A DNA stretch of 32,571 bases from Clostridia bacterium (GTDB lineage Bacteria > Bacillota > Clostridia > Oscillospirales > Acutalibacteraceae). The notes below the pieces were generated by a model. The model made no database searches. It saw nothing but the letters and a program-made list of their open reading frames with translations, and was not told the DNA's origin. A program made the position numbers and the translations under genes. This document shows positions 1-7,341 of the stretch, piece by piece (position 1 is the stretch's first letter; every line of letters starts with the position of its first letter). The stretch lies in the NCBI GenBank assembly GCA_024404025.1, contig JAKSQP010000022.1, positions 1-32,571 of the forward strand. Direction: 5' to 3'.

Positions 1-91
1 CCTCACCCTCTCAGGGTTCGAGTCCCTTCGGAACATAAAGATTCAGAGCCACTCAGAAGAGTGGCTCTGAATTTGGCGCGCTTGAAGGGAC
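1..91. repeat. 91-bp direct repeat, copy 1 (tRNA-Arg 3' end plus hairpin)
   Basis: Positions 1-91 match 200-290 with one visible mismatch (G56 against A255). The copy includes a tRNA-like T-arm on the plus strand (about 12-25), a perfect 14-bp hairpin (41-54 with 59-72), and the last 18 bases of the minus-strand tRNA-Arg including its CCA end (74-91). The match stops at 92, so this copy holds only a tRNA fragment. The repeat may extend left beyond the window. Confidence 0.85.
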
Positions 92-166
92 ACATCCTTG
101 CTTTGCAAGTCTTGCACACTCGGCGACCGTTTCTTCGAAACAGTACCCGCCTCGTGTTTCGTCGCT

Positions 167-190
167 AAAAACAGCCCACTGGGCTGTTTT
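167..190. terminator. hairpin with flanking A and T runs (bidirectional terminator-like)
   Basis: Stem ACAGCCC (171-177) and GGGCTGT (181-187) with a 3-nt loop, extended by A-run/T-run pairing on the outside. It fits an intrinsic terminator readable from either strand. It lies between the two copies of the 91-bp repeat, downstream of the tRNA genes on the minus strand. Confidence 0.55.
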
Positions 191-199
191 CTTAACGCT

Positions 200-272
200 C
201 CTCACCCTCTCAGGGTTCGAGTCCCTTCGGAACATAAAGATTCAGAGCCACTCAAAAGAGTGGCTCTGAATT

Positions 273-290
<18 letters not shown>
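200..290. repeat. 91-bp direct repeat, copy 2, joined to the intact tRNA-Arg
   Basis: Second copy of the 1-91 sequence, offset by 199 bp. The hairpin is 240-253 with 258-271, loop AAAA. Here the last 18 bases continue into the complete tRNA-Arg gene. The region is also an imperfect inverted repeat. The arm at about 211-253 and the reverse complement of the arm at about 258-300 share the T-arm sequence and the 14-bp stem, and differ in the roughly 11 bases between them. Confidence 0.85.
240..271. terminator. 14-bp perfect hairpin downstream of the tRNA genes
   Basis: Perfect 14-bp stem with a 4-nt loop, directly after the CCA end of tRNA-Arg on the minus strand. The T-run is short, so it may act as a weak terminator or as a 3'-end processing signal for the tRNA transcript. 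Confidence 0.5.
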
Positions 291-349
<59 letters not shown>

Positions 350-356
350 ATAAAAA

Positions 357-430
357 TGGAGCGGGTGATGGGAATCGAACCCACACAACCAGCTTGGAAG
401 GCTGGGATTCTACCATTGAACTACACCCGC
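357..430 (-). tRNA. tRNA-Gly(TCC)
   Basis: 74-nt cloverleaf on the minus strand with acceptor GCGGGTG/CACCCGC, discriminator T and encoded CCA (359-357). The anticodon stem is CCAGC/GCTGG with loop CTTCCAA (anticodon TCC), and the T-loop is TTCGATT. It is the first gene of a two-tRNA unit with tRNA-Arg downstream. Reads GGA/GGG. Confidence 0.97.
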
Positions 431-448
431 ATTTTCTGAACGAAAGAT

Positions 449-477
449 ATTCTATCACAAGGATTACGAATTGTCAA
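449..477 (-). promoter_or_regulatory. promoter of the tRNA-Gly/tRNA-Arg unit
   Basis: On the minus strand, -35 TTGACA (477-472), a 17-bp spacer and -10 TAGAAT (454-449), about 19 bp before the tRNA-Gly 5' end. This is nearly a consensus sigma-A promoter, as expected for stable RNA. Confidence 0.85.
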
Positions 478-622
478 TAGAAAAAATTCAATTTTATTAA
501 ATCATTTTTTGCCTATGCGCAGCTGATATTGTTTTTTGATTCCGTCAATTGGTTTATACATAAATTCTTAGTCATAAATATTAGTTAATATATACAAAAA
601 TATTTTTTTGTCGAAAAATGTT

Positions 623-649
623 TTGACATATAACTGAAAATATTATAAT
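623..649 (+). promoter_or_regulatory. candidate promoter of the zinc-ribbon/BIG2/GPH operon
   Basis: TTGACA at 623-628 and TATAAT at 644-649 are both consensus, but the spacer is only 15 bp. The AT-rich stretch from 480 to 660 holds no gene and no other clear signal. Confidence 0.5.
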
Positions 650-684
650 ATATTTTTATATTCTCAAATAGGAGGTATGATCAA

Positions 685-1575
685 TTGGCTGTATGTCCAA
701 AATGTCAGAAAAAGATTCCCTTTTATCATCTCGGACAGATGTGCCCGCATTGCGGAGTCAATATGAGGTTTTATAACTTCGATGTAAACTTTTATCGTGA
801 TGCAAAGCGTGCAGAGCTGTCCCTTGCAAAGACGAGCATTTTTATTTCTCATATCAAGGCTTCTTTTATCGGCTCTGTTCTTACAAAGATCAGACTCGGA
901 CTTATGCTCCTCCCTGTTATTTCGTTGCTTGCTCCGTTTGCAAATGCGGCGGTGAAACTCCCGTTTGTTGAAGGAAACATATCCGTTTCGGGTATCGGTC
1001 TTTATAACGCTTTTTCGCAGGGATATGTTGATTTTGTTCTTGCGATGATCAAAGGCGGCGCAGATGCGGACGCTTTCAAGGCTCTGCTTTTCCCGATAGG
1101 GGCGCTTGTTGTTCTTGCTCTGCTTGCCGTTATTATTCTGCTGCTTACGATCCTTTCGTTCGCAAGCATCAAAAAAATGCATAAAGTGCTTTGCGGCTTC
1201 GGGCTTGCAGGCGTGATCGTTTCGGTTGCGGCAGGCATTCTTTCGTTCAGATTTGCTTCCGTTGCCTCCGCTTCGGCAGGCTCGATTATCACCGGCTCGG
1301 CTTCATTCGGCGCCGCCGTTGCCGCCGTTGCGTTCGGCGCAAACTTCGTTATCAATCTCCTTATTGTTAAAAAAGGATATAACATCGAATATAAGGAAGG
1401 CGTTCTCGAAAGAGCTGAAATCGCAAAGAAAATCAAATCAGGCGAAATCAACCTTGATGATCTTCCGCAGCCTGTTGTTGAAACGGAAGAAACAAGAGAA
1501 ATCGACCGTGAGATAGAAAGGCAGCAGCAGCTCTACCGTGAAAAGGAAGGAGGTGCCGTCATTGAAGAAGATTAA
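685..1575 (+). CDS. zinc-ribbon integral membrane protein of unknown function
   Basis: 296 residues, function not recognised. The N-terminus carries a CPKC...CPHC zinc ribbon (C4, C7, C20, C23). Four hydrophobic segments follow (about 71-90, 133-158, 169-189 and 205-228), then a charged, glutamate-rich tail (about 235-296) that may be helical. The topology suggests a membrane protein with a small metal-binding head and a cytoplasmic tail (inference). The start is TTG, set by AGGAGG at 670-675 with 9-nt spacing. It is the first gene of an operon. The end overlaps the next gene by 14 bp, so translation is probably coupled and the two products may work together. Confidence 0.85.
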   Translation: MAVCPKCQKKIPFYHLGQMCPHCGVNMRFYNFDVNFYRDAKRAELSLAKTSIFISHIKASFIGSVLTKIRLGLMLLPVISLLAPFANAAVKLPFVEGNISVSGIGLYNAFSQGYVDFVLAMIKGGADADAFKALLFPIGALVVLALLAVIILLLTILSFASIKKMHKVLCGFGLAGVIVSVAAGILSFRFASVASASAGSIITGSASFGAAVAAVAFGANFVINLLIVKKGYNIEYKEGVLERAEIAKKIKSGEINLDDLPQPVVETEETREIDREIERQQQLYREKEGGAVIEED

Positions 1576-2941
1576 CTGGAAGAAATACATTTATAAAATA
1601 GTAATAGTTGTTCTTATCGTGTTCTTTGTCGGCGGTGTCGGCATGGGTGCCGCAAACATCCTTTCAATTGAAGGCACTTATGAGCTTTATACTCCCGAAA
1701 ATCCGCTGTCACCTATTCCCGAAAACGGCGAGCAGGCAGTTGCATATATCAATTCGGCAATTTCAAAGGCGCTTGAAACAAAACCTTTTGCGTCAATGAA
1801 CGAATCATTCTCAATTGATAATGATTCAATAAAGAATTCCGCAGAGAATGAGCAGCTCAATGCCGCAGTTGTTCTTGCGGCTGACAGCATCGAAGGCGCC
1901 GTTGAGGATTCTTTTGAAGCAAAGGAAGCAAAATACGGCGAATCAGCATCGGCGTTTCTTGCTCCCGTAAGTATCAGCTCTGCCGATATTGAAGATTTTT
2001 CAATCATCTATAAATATTTCAAATGCTCAATGTGTGAATCACATATTGATGCAGAGGATTACGGAGAGGAATGCCCCGAATGCGGAAACAAGGGTACTCT
2101 CAATGAGCGTTTCGGCGACGAATATGAAATCGTTCTGAAAATCAAACCCGATTCGGCAACCGCAGCCGGAAGCATATTCCCCGCAGCCGGCAGCATTGAC
2201 AAAATCATCTCCGGCGCAGGCGAAGGATATTACATCGCAGGCAATGCGGAAAAAACTCCGCTTGAATGCCTTGTTTATGCAAGAATCAACCGCCTTTCCG
2301 ACGAAATCAAAGAGATTAAATTTGAAAAGAAATCCGGCTTCAATGTTCCTGTTGCTCTTCAGGGCGCATACGCAGATATAGGAAATGTCAATATCAGCGC
2401 AGAAGCGACTGACAGATATTCTTATTCATTCACATGGGCTGGAATCAGCCTTGATAAGCATGAAACAACGGTTGAACTCGGCTCATCCGAGGTTCTCAAG
2501 GCAACGCTTATCTGCGATAATCCCATTGATTATACCGCAAAATGGTCTTCAGACAATGAAGATGTTCTTACGGTTGATGAAGAAGGCTATCTTAAGACTC
2601 ACAAAAAATTCGGCGATGCGAATATTACAGCCGAATATGAATTCAACGGCGTGACATATAAAGACACCTGCCTTGTTCATGTTGGCGTTCCCGTTGAAGG
2701 CGTTGACCTCAACAAAGGCAAGCTTGAGATGAAAGCCGGCGAAACATTCAGCCTGGTTGCAGAATTTGATCCCAAGGATTCAACAAACACAAAATGCTAC
2801 TGGTTCACAAATGATGAATCCGTTGCAAAAATTGACGAAAACGGCGTTATTACCGCAGTTGGTGCAGGAACAACAAAGGTGTTCGTTGTAACCGATTTCG
2901 GCAACTTCTATTCATCCTGTGAAGTGGAGGTGACAAACTGA
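1562..2941 (+). CDS. membrane-anchored protein with zinc ribbon and two Ig-like (BIG2) domains
   Basis: About 459 residues from a TTG start at 1562, chosen because GGAAGGAGG (about 1545-1552) sits 8-9 nt upstream. The ATG at 1538 lacks such a site. A single hydrophobic segment (about 10-34) follows a basic N-terminus and is probably an uncleaved anchor with an extracellular remainder. The middle part has a four-cysteine zinc ribbon (C155, C158, C171, C174). Two tandem bacterial Ig-like group 2 repeats follow (about 297-380 and 381-459), each with the hallmark W-x-S/T-x-D/N-x2-V-x3-D/E-x2-G pattern. BIG2 domains are common in surface proteins. Function is unknown. It sits between a zinc-ribbon membrane protein and a transporter in one operon, which suggests an envelope role. 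Confidence 0.85.
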   Translation: MKKINWKKYIYKIVIVVLIVFFVGGVGMGAANILSIEGTYELYTPENPLSPIPENGEQAVAYINSAISKALETKPFASMNESFSIDNDSIKNSAENEQLNAAVVLAADSIEGAVEDSFEAKEAKYGESASAFLAPVSISSADIEDFSIIYKYFKCSMCESHIDAEDYGEECPECGNKGTLNERFGDEYEIVLKIKPDSATAAGSIFPAAGSIDKIISGAGEGYYIAGNAEKTPLECLVYARINRLSDEIKEIKFEKKSGFNVPVALQGAYADIGNVNISAEATDRYSYSFTWAGISLDKHETTVELGSSEVLKATLICDNPIDYTAKWSSDNEDVLTVDEEGYLKTHKKFGDANITAEYEFNGVTYKDTCLVHVGVPVEGVDLNKGKLEMKAGETFSLVAEFDPKDSTNTKCYWFTNDESVAKIDENGVITAVGAGTTKVFVVTDFGNFYSSCEVEVTN

Positions 2942-2942
2942 T

Positions 2943-4532
2943 ATGGCAGAAGAACAGAAAAGCGCAATAAGAGCGTTCTTTGATGCGGAAGATAATTCCG
3001 CCGCTTCTCTCGACAAACAGAAGCTGAATAAATACAGCAACATTGCAGTTAAAATGTTCCATACTCCCGTGCTTGACGGCAAGGAGCTTGCCGTTCCCGC
3101 TATTGCGCAGTTTGCCACGAAGGTTCTTAAAGCGGTTGAGGTTTATGAAACTCTTTATTTCGTAAATGTTCTCAAAATCAATATGCTTTATGTTACCGCA
3201 ATTAAGGCTCTCATAGGTATTTATGATGTTCTCAACGACCCGCTCATGGGTATTGCTTACGACAGAACGAGAACCCGCTGGGGCAAGGCAAGGCCTTATA
3301 TCCTCTTCGGAGCTCTTCCTTATTTCGTTGCAACGGCAATTCTCTATTCGGGCGCATTGTTCCTGAAGAATCCTTCGGGAAATGACCCGAAAAAGATAAT
3401 GTTTGTTTTCATAATGCTCTTCGTTAAGGAAACATTCTCAACCATTTATAACATCCCGAGAGATAATATTCTGACGCTGATGACGCCGAACCCAAAAGAC
3501 CGAATAAATGTCAACCTTCTTCAGACATATATCGGCGAATGGGGCTCTCAGATCGTTTATGCGATATTCCTTCCTCTTATGGAGCTTAACAACAAAGGAT
3601 ATATCTCGCTTCCGATGTCATCTCTTTTCTCGATCCTCGGCTGGATTGCCGCAGGAATCGGTATTGCCGGCAATATCACAATGGCTATCACCTGCAAAGA
3701 AAGAGTTATGCTTCAGCAGAAGCCCGCTCCCGTTGAGAAGAGTATTTTCTATGTTCTCAAAAACAAATATATGCTCCGCAACTTCATTGCCAACTTCTCG
3801 ACCTCATGGTGGGCAGACGGCGGCTACTCATGGGATGTTGTTTCCCAGCAGGAAATCCTCGGCGGTTCGATTTGGTCGGCGATTGCATACACTCCTTATA
3901 ATGTTATTGACCCGATTTCCGTTACATTCATTCCCAAGTTTGCAAAGATGTTCAAAAACAACAACAGAAACGAGCTTATTGCTCTGCGAATGTGGGATAT
4001 TGTCTGCGTAGTCGGCATGTGGTCGGCTATCCCGTTCATTGATAAGAGGTTTGTTGTTCTTGTTATTTATGCGATATTCTACGGAATCAACGCAATCAAC
4101 AACGGCCCTGCCAATGTTGTTGAAGGCGAAATCGGCAGAGAAATCAGCGACTATACGGAATATATGACGGGTGAACGTCCGGACGGCTCGGTAAATATTC
4201 TTACAAACCTTATTACAAAGGTCACCGCTCCTCTGAATGCACTTCTTACGGTTGTTCTCTTCAAGTGGTCCGGATATGATACCACTATTGAGATGCTTCC
4301 CTGGTCGCAGGGCAACAAGAAGGTCTATCAGAAGGTTTGGTTCCTCTTCAACGGAATCAATGTTCTTCCCAGAATCGTTAAGGTTATTCCCTATTTCTTC
4401 TATGACCTTGTAGGCGAGAAGAGAGAAAAGATGTATGTTGAGCTTAACGAGCGCCGTGCCCTTATGGCAAAGAAGACAGAGGGCATGGAAGATGGCGTTG
4501 ACGAAATGATTGAAATGCTCGCAGAAGACTGA
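2943..4532 (+). CDS. GPH-family (MelB-like) sugar:cation symporter
   Basis: 529 residues with about 12 hydrophobic segments. Residues 94-118 hold the glycoside-pentoside-hexuronide family signature: Y-D-x-x-N-D-P-x-x-G, then D-R-T, then W-G-K-x-R-P. In this family the segment helps form the cation/sugar site. The substrate cannot be read from the sequence. The N-terminal ~40 residues and the acidic C-terminal tail are longer than in MelB. The start ATG is 1 bp after the preceding stop, with GGAGGTG at 2925-2931. Third and last gene of the operon, closed by a strong terminator. No glycosidase or regulator gene adjoins it, which is unusual for a GPH transporter. Confidence 0.85.
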   Translation: MAEEQKSAIRAFFDAEDNSAASLDKQKLNKYSNIAVKMFHTPVLDGKELAVPAIAQFATKVLKAVEVYETLYFVNVLKINMLYVTAIKALIGIYDVLNDPLMGIAYDRTRTRWGKARPYILFGALPYFVATAILYSGALFLKNPSGNDPKKIMFVFIMLFVKETFSTIYNIPRDNILTLMTPNPKDRINVNLLQTYIGEWGSQIVYAIFLPLMELNNKGYISLPMSSLFSILGWIAAGIGIAGNITMAITCKERVMLQQKPAPVEKSIFYVLKNKYMLRNFIANFSTSWWADGGYSWDVVSQQEILGGSIWSAIAYTPYNVIDPISVTFIPKFAKMFKNNNRNELIALRMWDIVCVVGMWSAIPFIDKRFVVLVIYAIFYGINAINNGPANVVEGEIGREISDYTEYMTGERPDGSVNILTNLITKVTAPLNALLTVVLFKWSGYDTTIEMLPWSQGNKKVYQKVWFLFNGINVLPRIVKVIPYFFYDLVGEKREKMYVELNERRALMAKKTEGMEDGVDEMIEMLAED

Positions 4533-4538
4533 TAAAAG

Positions 4539-4568
4539 AAAAATCCCCATCGGCTGATGGGGATTTTT
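4539..4568. terminator. strong bidirectional terminator
   Basis: 13-bp stem (4539-4551 with 4556-4568), loop GGCT, A-run on one side and T-run on the other. It lies between convergent genes and can end both the GPH operon (plus) and the truB/DUF4364-like unit (minus). Confidence 0.92.
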
Positions 4569-4579
4569 TATGCCTTGAA

Positions 4580-5125
4580 TCATATATAGAGCGATGAAAC
4601 GATATTCGAATAGATCTTTGACGGGTCCTTGAGAAGCGTATGCTTCATATCCTGCGCCTGCTCAATGTCGGCAGCATAGAGCGAAAGCTCCATAAGCGTT
4701 ATTTCATCGTGTGTAATGCGGAAAACAACATTATATCCCTTTTCCGCCTTGATGATATCAACGCAGTTTTCTTTTTCGTTTTTTTCAATAAGCAACAGCT
4801 TTTCAACATCTGCAAGTGCGGTTTCTCTGACTGAAACGGGGAGTTCGTCCGAAAGCTCTCTAAAAGAAAGATTTCCTTTTTCGGTAATTGAGAGAACGCC
4901 GTTTTTGTTCTTCAGGATGCCTTTTTCGGTGAGCTCCTGAATCGAATCGGTTATTTCAAAATAATTTGCAAGCCCGTGAAGCTGCATGGCTTCAGTCAGA
5001 AGTGAAACGGTAACCGGACTGCCGGCAGAAGCCGTCAGATATGTTATGAGTATTCTTATCTGTGTTGAATTCCGCAGACCGCCGGGTTCAACGCCCGCAT
5101 CAAATGTATCGAATTCGTTATCCAT
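4580..5125 (-). CDS. DUF4364-like winged-helix protein
   Basis: 181 residues resembling the clostridial DUF4364 family, recognised from overall pattern and length. An N-terminal helix-turn-helix-like region (about 18-85) includes an N-Y-F-E-I-T segment and an E-L-x-x-K-G-I-L turn followed by a beta-wing-like stretch. The C-terminal half is a mixed alpha/beta segment. Probably a small DNA-binding regulator, with target unknown. The start ATG has AAAGGAGA about 6 nt upstream. It overlaps the end of truB by 8 bp, so the two are co-transcribed, and it ends at the shared terminator. Confidence 0.7.
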   Translation of the reverse strand: MDNEFDTFDAGVEPGGLRNSTQIRILITYLTASAGSPVTVSLLTEAMQLHGLANYFEITDSIQELTEKGILKNKNGVLSITEKGNLSFRELSDELPVSVRETALADVEKLLLIEKNEKENCVDIIKAEKGYNVVFRITHDEITLMELSLYAADIEQAQDMKHTLLKDPSKIYSNIVSSLYI

Positions 5126-6005
5126 TGTTGTCTCCTTTGAAAACTCTTCTGACCTTCAGAAGCTCCGTTGCGTCATTTTCTCCGATGCCGATGAAAACTT
5201 TTTCAGGGTCATAAATCCGGTATAATCCGGGCTCGGTTTTAACATTCAGTCTTTCGGTAAAAAGCTCTCCGCCGTTTAAAAATCTTTTTGCCTGCGCCTG
5301 AGTAACATTTATTGCCGGATATTGTGCCAGTGCTTTATCGACGGGAATCAGAAAATCTTCGGAATTTCCGTTTTTAAGCTCTTCAATGGTTACAGCTTCC
5401 GAAATGTCGAAGCCGTTTGCCTTCGTTCTGCGAAGAGAGGTGAGCGCTGCGCCGCACCCGAGTTTTTCTCCTATGTCGCTTATCAGCGTTCGGATATATG
5501 TGCCGGAGGAGCATTCAACATTTATTGTGTATTCGTTTTCATTGCTGTTTTCGAGAAATTCAAGAGAAAAGATTTTCACTTTTCTGGTCGGCCTTTCGGC
5601 TTCGATGCCTTTTCTTGCAAGCTCATAAAGCCGCTGACCGTTTACGGAAACCGCCGAATACATCGGGGGAAGCTGTTCGATTTCGCCGGTGAATTTTTTT
5701 GCGGCATTTTTCACATCATCTTCGGAAACGGCCACTTCACGCTCTTCGAGAATTTTTCCGGTTATATCAAGGGTATCGGTTATCATACCGAGGCGAAATG
5801 AAGCGGTATATGCTTTATCATGGTTCGGAAGCAGCTCGCAGAATCTTGTTGCGCCGCCGAGAAGAACGGTCATAACTCCGGTTGCCATCGGGTCGAGAGT
5901 GCCGCTGTGACCGCATTTTTTTTCTTTGCATATTCTTCTTACTCTTGCAACTGCGCCGAAAGAGGTTATGCCTTCGGGTTTATCAATAAGAATAAGTCCG
6001 GTCAT
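5118..6005 (-). CDS. truB: tRNA pseudouridine(55) synthase
   Basis: 295 residues, the usual TruB length. It makes pseudouridine at position 55 in the T-loop of tRNAs, in the cytoplasm. The N-terminus has the typical I-D-K-P-x-G-x-T-S motif. The catalytic block G-H-x-G-T-L-D-P-x-A-x-G-V carries the nucleophilic Asp38. Further family features are the Y-x-A-x-x-x-L-G stretch near 70 and C-S-x-G-T-Y-I-R-x-L near 165. The C-terminal ~60 residues probably form the PUA-like RNA-binding domain. ATG start with AGGAAAGG upstream, driven by its own promoter, followed by the DUF4364-like gene. It is not followed by ribF as it is in many Firmicutes. Confidence 0.96.
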   Translation of the reverse strand: MTGLILIDKPEGITSFGAVARVRRICKEKKCGHSGTLDPMATGVMTVLLGGATRFCELLPNHDKAYTASFRLGMITDTLDITGKILEEREVAVSEDDVKNAAKKFTGEIEQLPPMYSAVSVNGQRLYELARKGIEAERPTRKVKIFSLEFLENSNENEYTINVECSSGTYIRTLISDIGEKLGCGAALTSLRRTKANGFDISEAVTIEELKNGNSEDFLIPVDKALAQYPAINVTQAQAKRFLNGGELFTERLNVKTEPGLYRIYDPEKVFIGIGENDATELLKVRRVFKGDNNG

Positions 6006-6034
6006 ATTTTTCGCCTTTCCTTTGTAATAATAAT

Positions 6035-6063
6035 ATTATAACATAAATGCGAAATTGTTTCAA
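6035..6063 (-). promoter_or_regulatory. promoter of truB
   Basis: On the minus strand, -35 TTGAAA (6063-6058), a 17-bp spacer and a perfect -10 TATAAT (6040-6035), about 30 bp upstream of the truB start. Confidence 0.8.
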
Positions 6064-6072
6064 CATAAAAAT

Positions 6073-6099
6073 AAAAAGCCCTCCGAAGGAGGGCCTTTT
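6073..6099 (-). terminator. terminator of the small zinc-ribbon gene
   Basis: GC-rich stem AAGCCCTCC/GGAGGGC(C)TT with loop GAA. On the minus strand it is followed by TTTTTATTTTT. It ends the zinc-ribbon gene just before the truB promoter. Confidence 0.88.
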
Positions 6100-6118
6100 C
6101 AGCATATATTAAATGGGC

Positions 6119-6400
6119 TTATGCTTCGCCGTTCTGCTTCTTTGCGAAGCACTCGCTGCAATATACAGGTCTGTCTTCACGGGGCTTGAAAGGAACTTTT
6201 GCCTCTCCACCGCAAGAATCGCAAGTAGCTGTGAACCACTCACGCTCGCCACGGGATGCGTTCTTTCTTGCATCACGGCATGCCTTGCAACGCTGGGGCT
6301 CGTTTACAAAGCCTTTTTCAGCATAAAATTCCTGCTCGCCGGCTGTGAAAACGAATTCGTTGCCGCATTCTTTGCAGATGAGAGTTTTGTCTTCGTACAT
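6119..6400 (-). CDS. small zinc-ribbon protein (zf-trcl/CxxC family)
   Basis: 93 residues from the ATG at 6400, which has a GAGG site about 10 nt upstream. An in-frame upstream extension to 6460 would run through the structured RNA region and is rejected. Four CxxC pairs (C-K-E-C, C-K-A-C, C-D-S-C, C-S-E-C) can bind two zinc ions. The conserved F-x-A-G-E-Q-x-F-Y-x-x-K-G-F block marks the probable zinc-ribbon family common in Clostridia. Function is unknown; nucleic-acid binding is plausible. It is downstream of the sigma factor gene and the tRNA-like RNA and may be transcribed with them. Confidence 0.85.
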   Translation of the reverse strand: MYEDKTLICKECGNEFVFTAGEQEFYAEKGFVNEPQRCKACRDARKNASRGEREWFTATCDSCGGEAKVPFKPREDRPVYCSECFAKKQNGEA

Positions 6401-6430
6401 GATTTTTAACCTCGCTTGAAAAAATTTTTT

Positions 6431-6546
6431 TGACGCCCTTGTACGGACTCGCACCGTCACCTTTGATTAGCCATGAGATATTCAAACCGAATTATTCAAT
6501 TTGAATGTCTCGTGGCTAACAACGCTCTGCTTTAAGCTACATGGGC
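6431..6546 (-). ncRNA. candidate structured RNA with tRNA-like fold and a long hairpin in place of the anticodon arm
   Basis: Read on the minus strand. The acceptor-like stem GCCCATG (6546-6540) pairs with CAAGGGC (6441-6435), with one A-A mismatch. A D-arm-like segment TAGCTTAAAGCAGAGCG follows. Next is a long hairpin (about 6517-6466) of TTAGCCA, GAGA and ATTCAAA paired to TTTGAAT, TCTC and TGGCTAA, broken by two C-A mismatches. A T-arm-like segment GACGG-TGCGAGT-CCGTA (6458-6442) precedes the acceptor 3' strand. The 3' end is GTCA, not NCCA. There is no normal 7-nt anticodon loop, the D-loop lacks GG, and the T-loop starts TGC. It is probably not a translating tRNA. It lies between the sigma factor stop and the zinc-ribbon gene and could be a processed RNA or a leader element. 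Confidence 0.55.
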
Positions 6547-6569
6547 ATATATAAACTCCCGAAAGAGTT

Positions 6570-7139
6570 TTAAACTTTTGAACGGAGCTTTTTCCTGATT
6601 CTCTGCATGGCGTTATCAACAGCCTTTCCGGAGCAGGAAAGCTCATCTGCGATTTCGGAATAGCTCTTTTTTGAAAGCCAGCGCTTGATAACGTCTTTTT
6701 CAAAATCGGAAAGCTCTTCCTCAATCAGATTTCTGATGAATTCAACCGATTCATTGACCGAAAAAATATCAGCAGGGTCGCTGACACCGGTTATTTTGTT
6801 TCCGTTATCCTCATCGTCAAGCGACACCGCATTTGAAAGCACGATGTTCTTGCTGTTGAGTGATTCACGGATTGCGGAAAGAATTCTGTTGTTTATGCAG
6901 GTTGCCGCATACGCTTTGAACGGCACGCCCTTATCGGCGTCAAAGCTTCTGACCGCATCGAGAAACCCGAGCATACCTTCCTGAATCAAATCATCCTGCG
7001 CTATGCGGAGATTTCCGTAGCCTGCCGCTTTGGCTTTTGCAAGCGGAGTAACTCTCGCAACAAGGAGCGCCATTGCTTCGTCGTTGCCCTGAGATGCAAG
7101 CAATGCAAGCTGTTCATCTGAAAGATTATTATTGAGCAT
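6570..7139 (-). CDS. sigH: SigH-like sigma-70 family sigma factor
   Basis: 189 residues. Region 2 (about 18-92) contains D-D-L-I-Q-E-G-M-L-G-F-L-D-A-V-R-S-F-D and the F-K-A-Y-A block that opens the -10 element. Region 4 (about 140-188) contains the S-Y-S-E-I-A-D-E-L helix-turn-helix and a basic R-I-R-K-K-L end. The size and the I-x-N-R-I-x-S-A-I-R segment fit the SigH (sigma-30) group, which drives early sporulation genes. It is about 30 residues shorter than Bacillus SigH, so another small sigma of the same class is possible. ATG start with GCGAGG upstream, own strong promoter, and a leader hairpin overlapping the ribosome site. Confidence 0.8.
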   Translation of the reverse strand: MLNNNLSDEQLALLASQGNDEAMALLVARVTPLAKAKAAGYGNLRIAQDDLIQEGMLGFLDAVRSFDADKGVPFKAYAATCINNRILSAIRESLNSKNIVLSNAVSLDDEDNGNKITGVSDPADIFSVNESVEFIRNLIEEELSDFEKDVIKRWLSKKSYSEIADELSCSGKAVDNAMQRIRKKLRSKV

Positions 7140-7145
7140 GAAATA

Positions 7146-7166
7146 CCTCGCATAGTTTCTCTATGC
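7146..7166 (-). promoter_or_regulatory. 5' leader hairpin overlapping the sigma factor ribosome site
   Basis: GCATAG (7166-7161) pairs with CTATGC (7155-7150) around a 5-nt loop. The GCGAGG ribosome site (7151-7146) shares its first two bases with the stem. The hairpin starts within a few bases of the predicted transcription start, so it would cap the mRNA 5' end and could affect stability or initiation. Confidence 0.5.
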
Positions 7167-7168
7167 TA

Positions 7169-7197
7169 ATAATAAGCTACAAATTGAAATTTGTCAA
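7169..7197 (-). promoter_or_regulatory. promoter of the SigH-like gene
   Basis: On the minus strand, -35 TTGACA (7197-7192), a 17-bp spacer and -10 TATTAT (7174-7169). It is close to the sigma-A consensus and gives a leader of about 20-25 nt. Confidence 0.85.
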
Positions 7198-7341
7198 CAA
7201 TTTTTTATTTGAATGCAATATTTTTTTAGCGCTTTTGTTACAAAAAAGGTAAAAACGCCACATATTGAGCGATTTAATTGCCTCAAAATGATTCTGATAA
7301 TTGAATTTTTTTATTCAAAGATAATATGTGAGGTGATTTTT

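Noticed and set aside
53..235. Open frame of 60 codons on the minus strand
   Set aside because: It runs through the repeat, the hairpin and the terminator; no ribosome site and no protein-like features.
685..4532. First operon as a sugar-utilisation locus
   Set aside because: Only the GPH transporter points that way. No glycosidase, kinase or regulator is present, and the other two genes look like envelope proteins.
3828..4583. Open frame of 251 codons on the minus strand
   Set aside because: Antisense to the GPH symporter gene, and it would begin across the strong terminator at 4539-4568.
6431..6546. tRNA-like element as tmRNA or an ordinary tRNA
   Set aside because: It is far too short for tmRNA and has no tag reading frame. 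For a normal tRNA it lacks an anticodon loop, the D-loop GG, the T-loop TTC and CCA.
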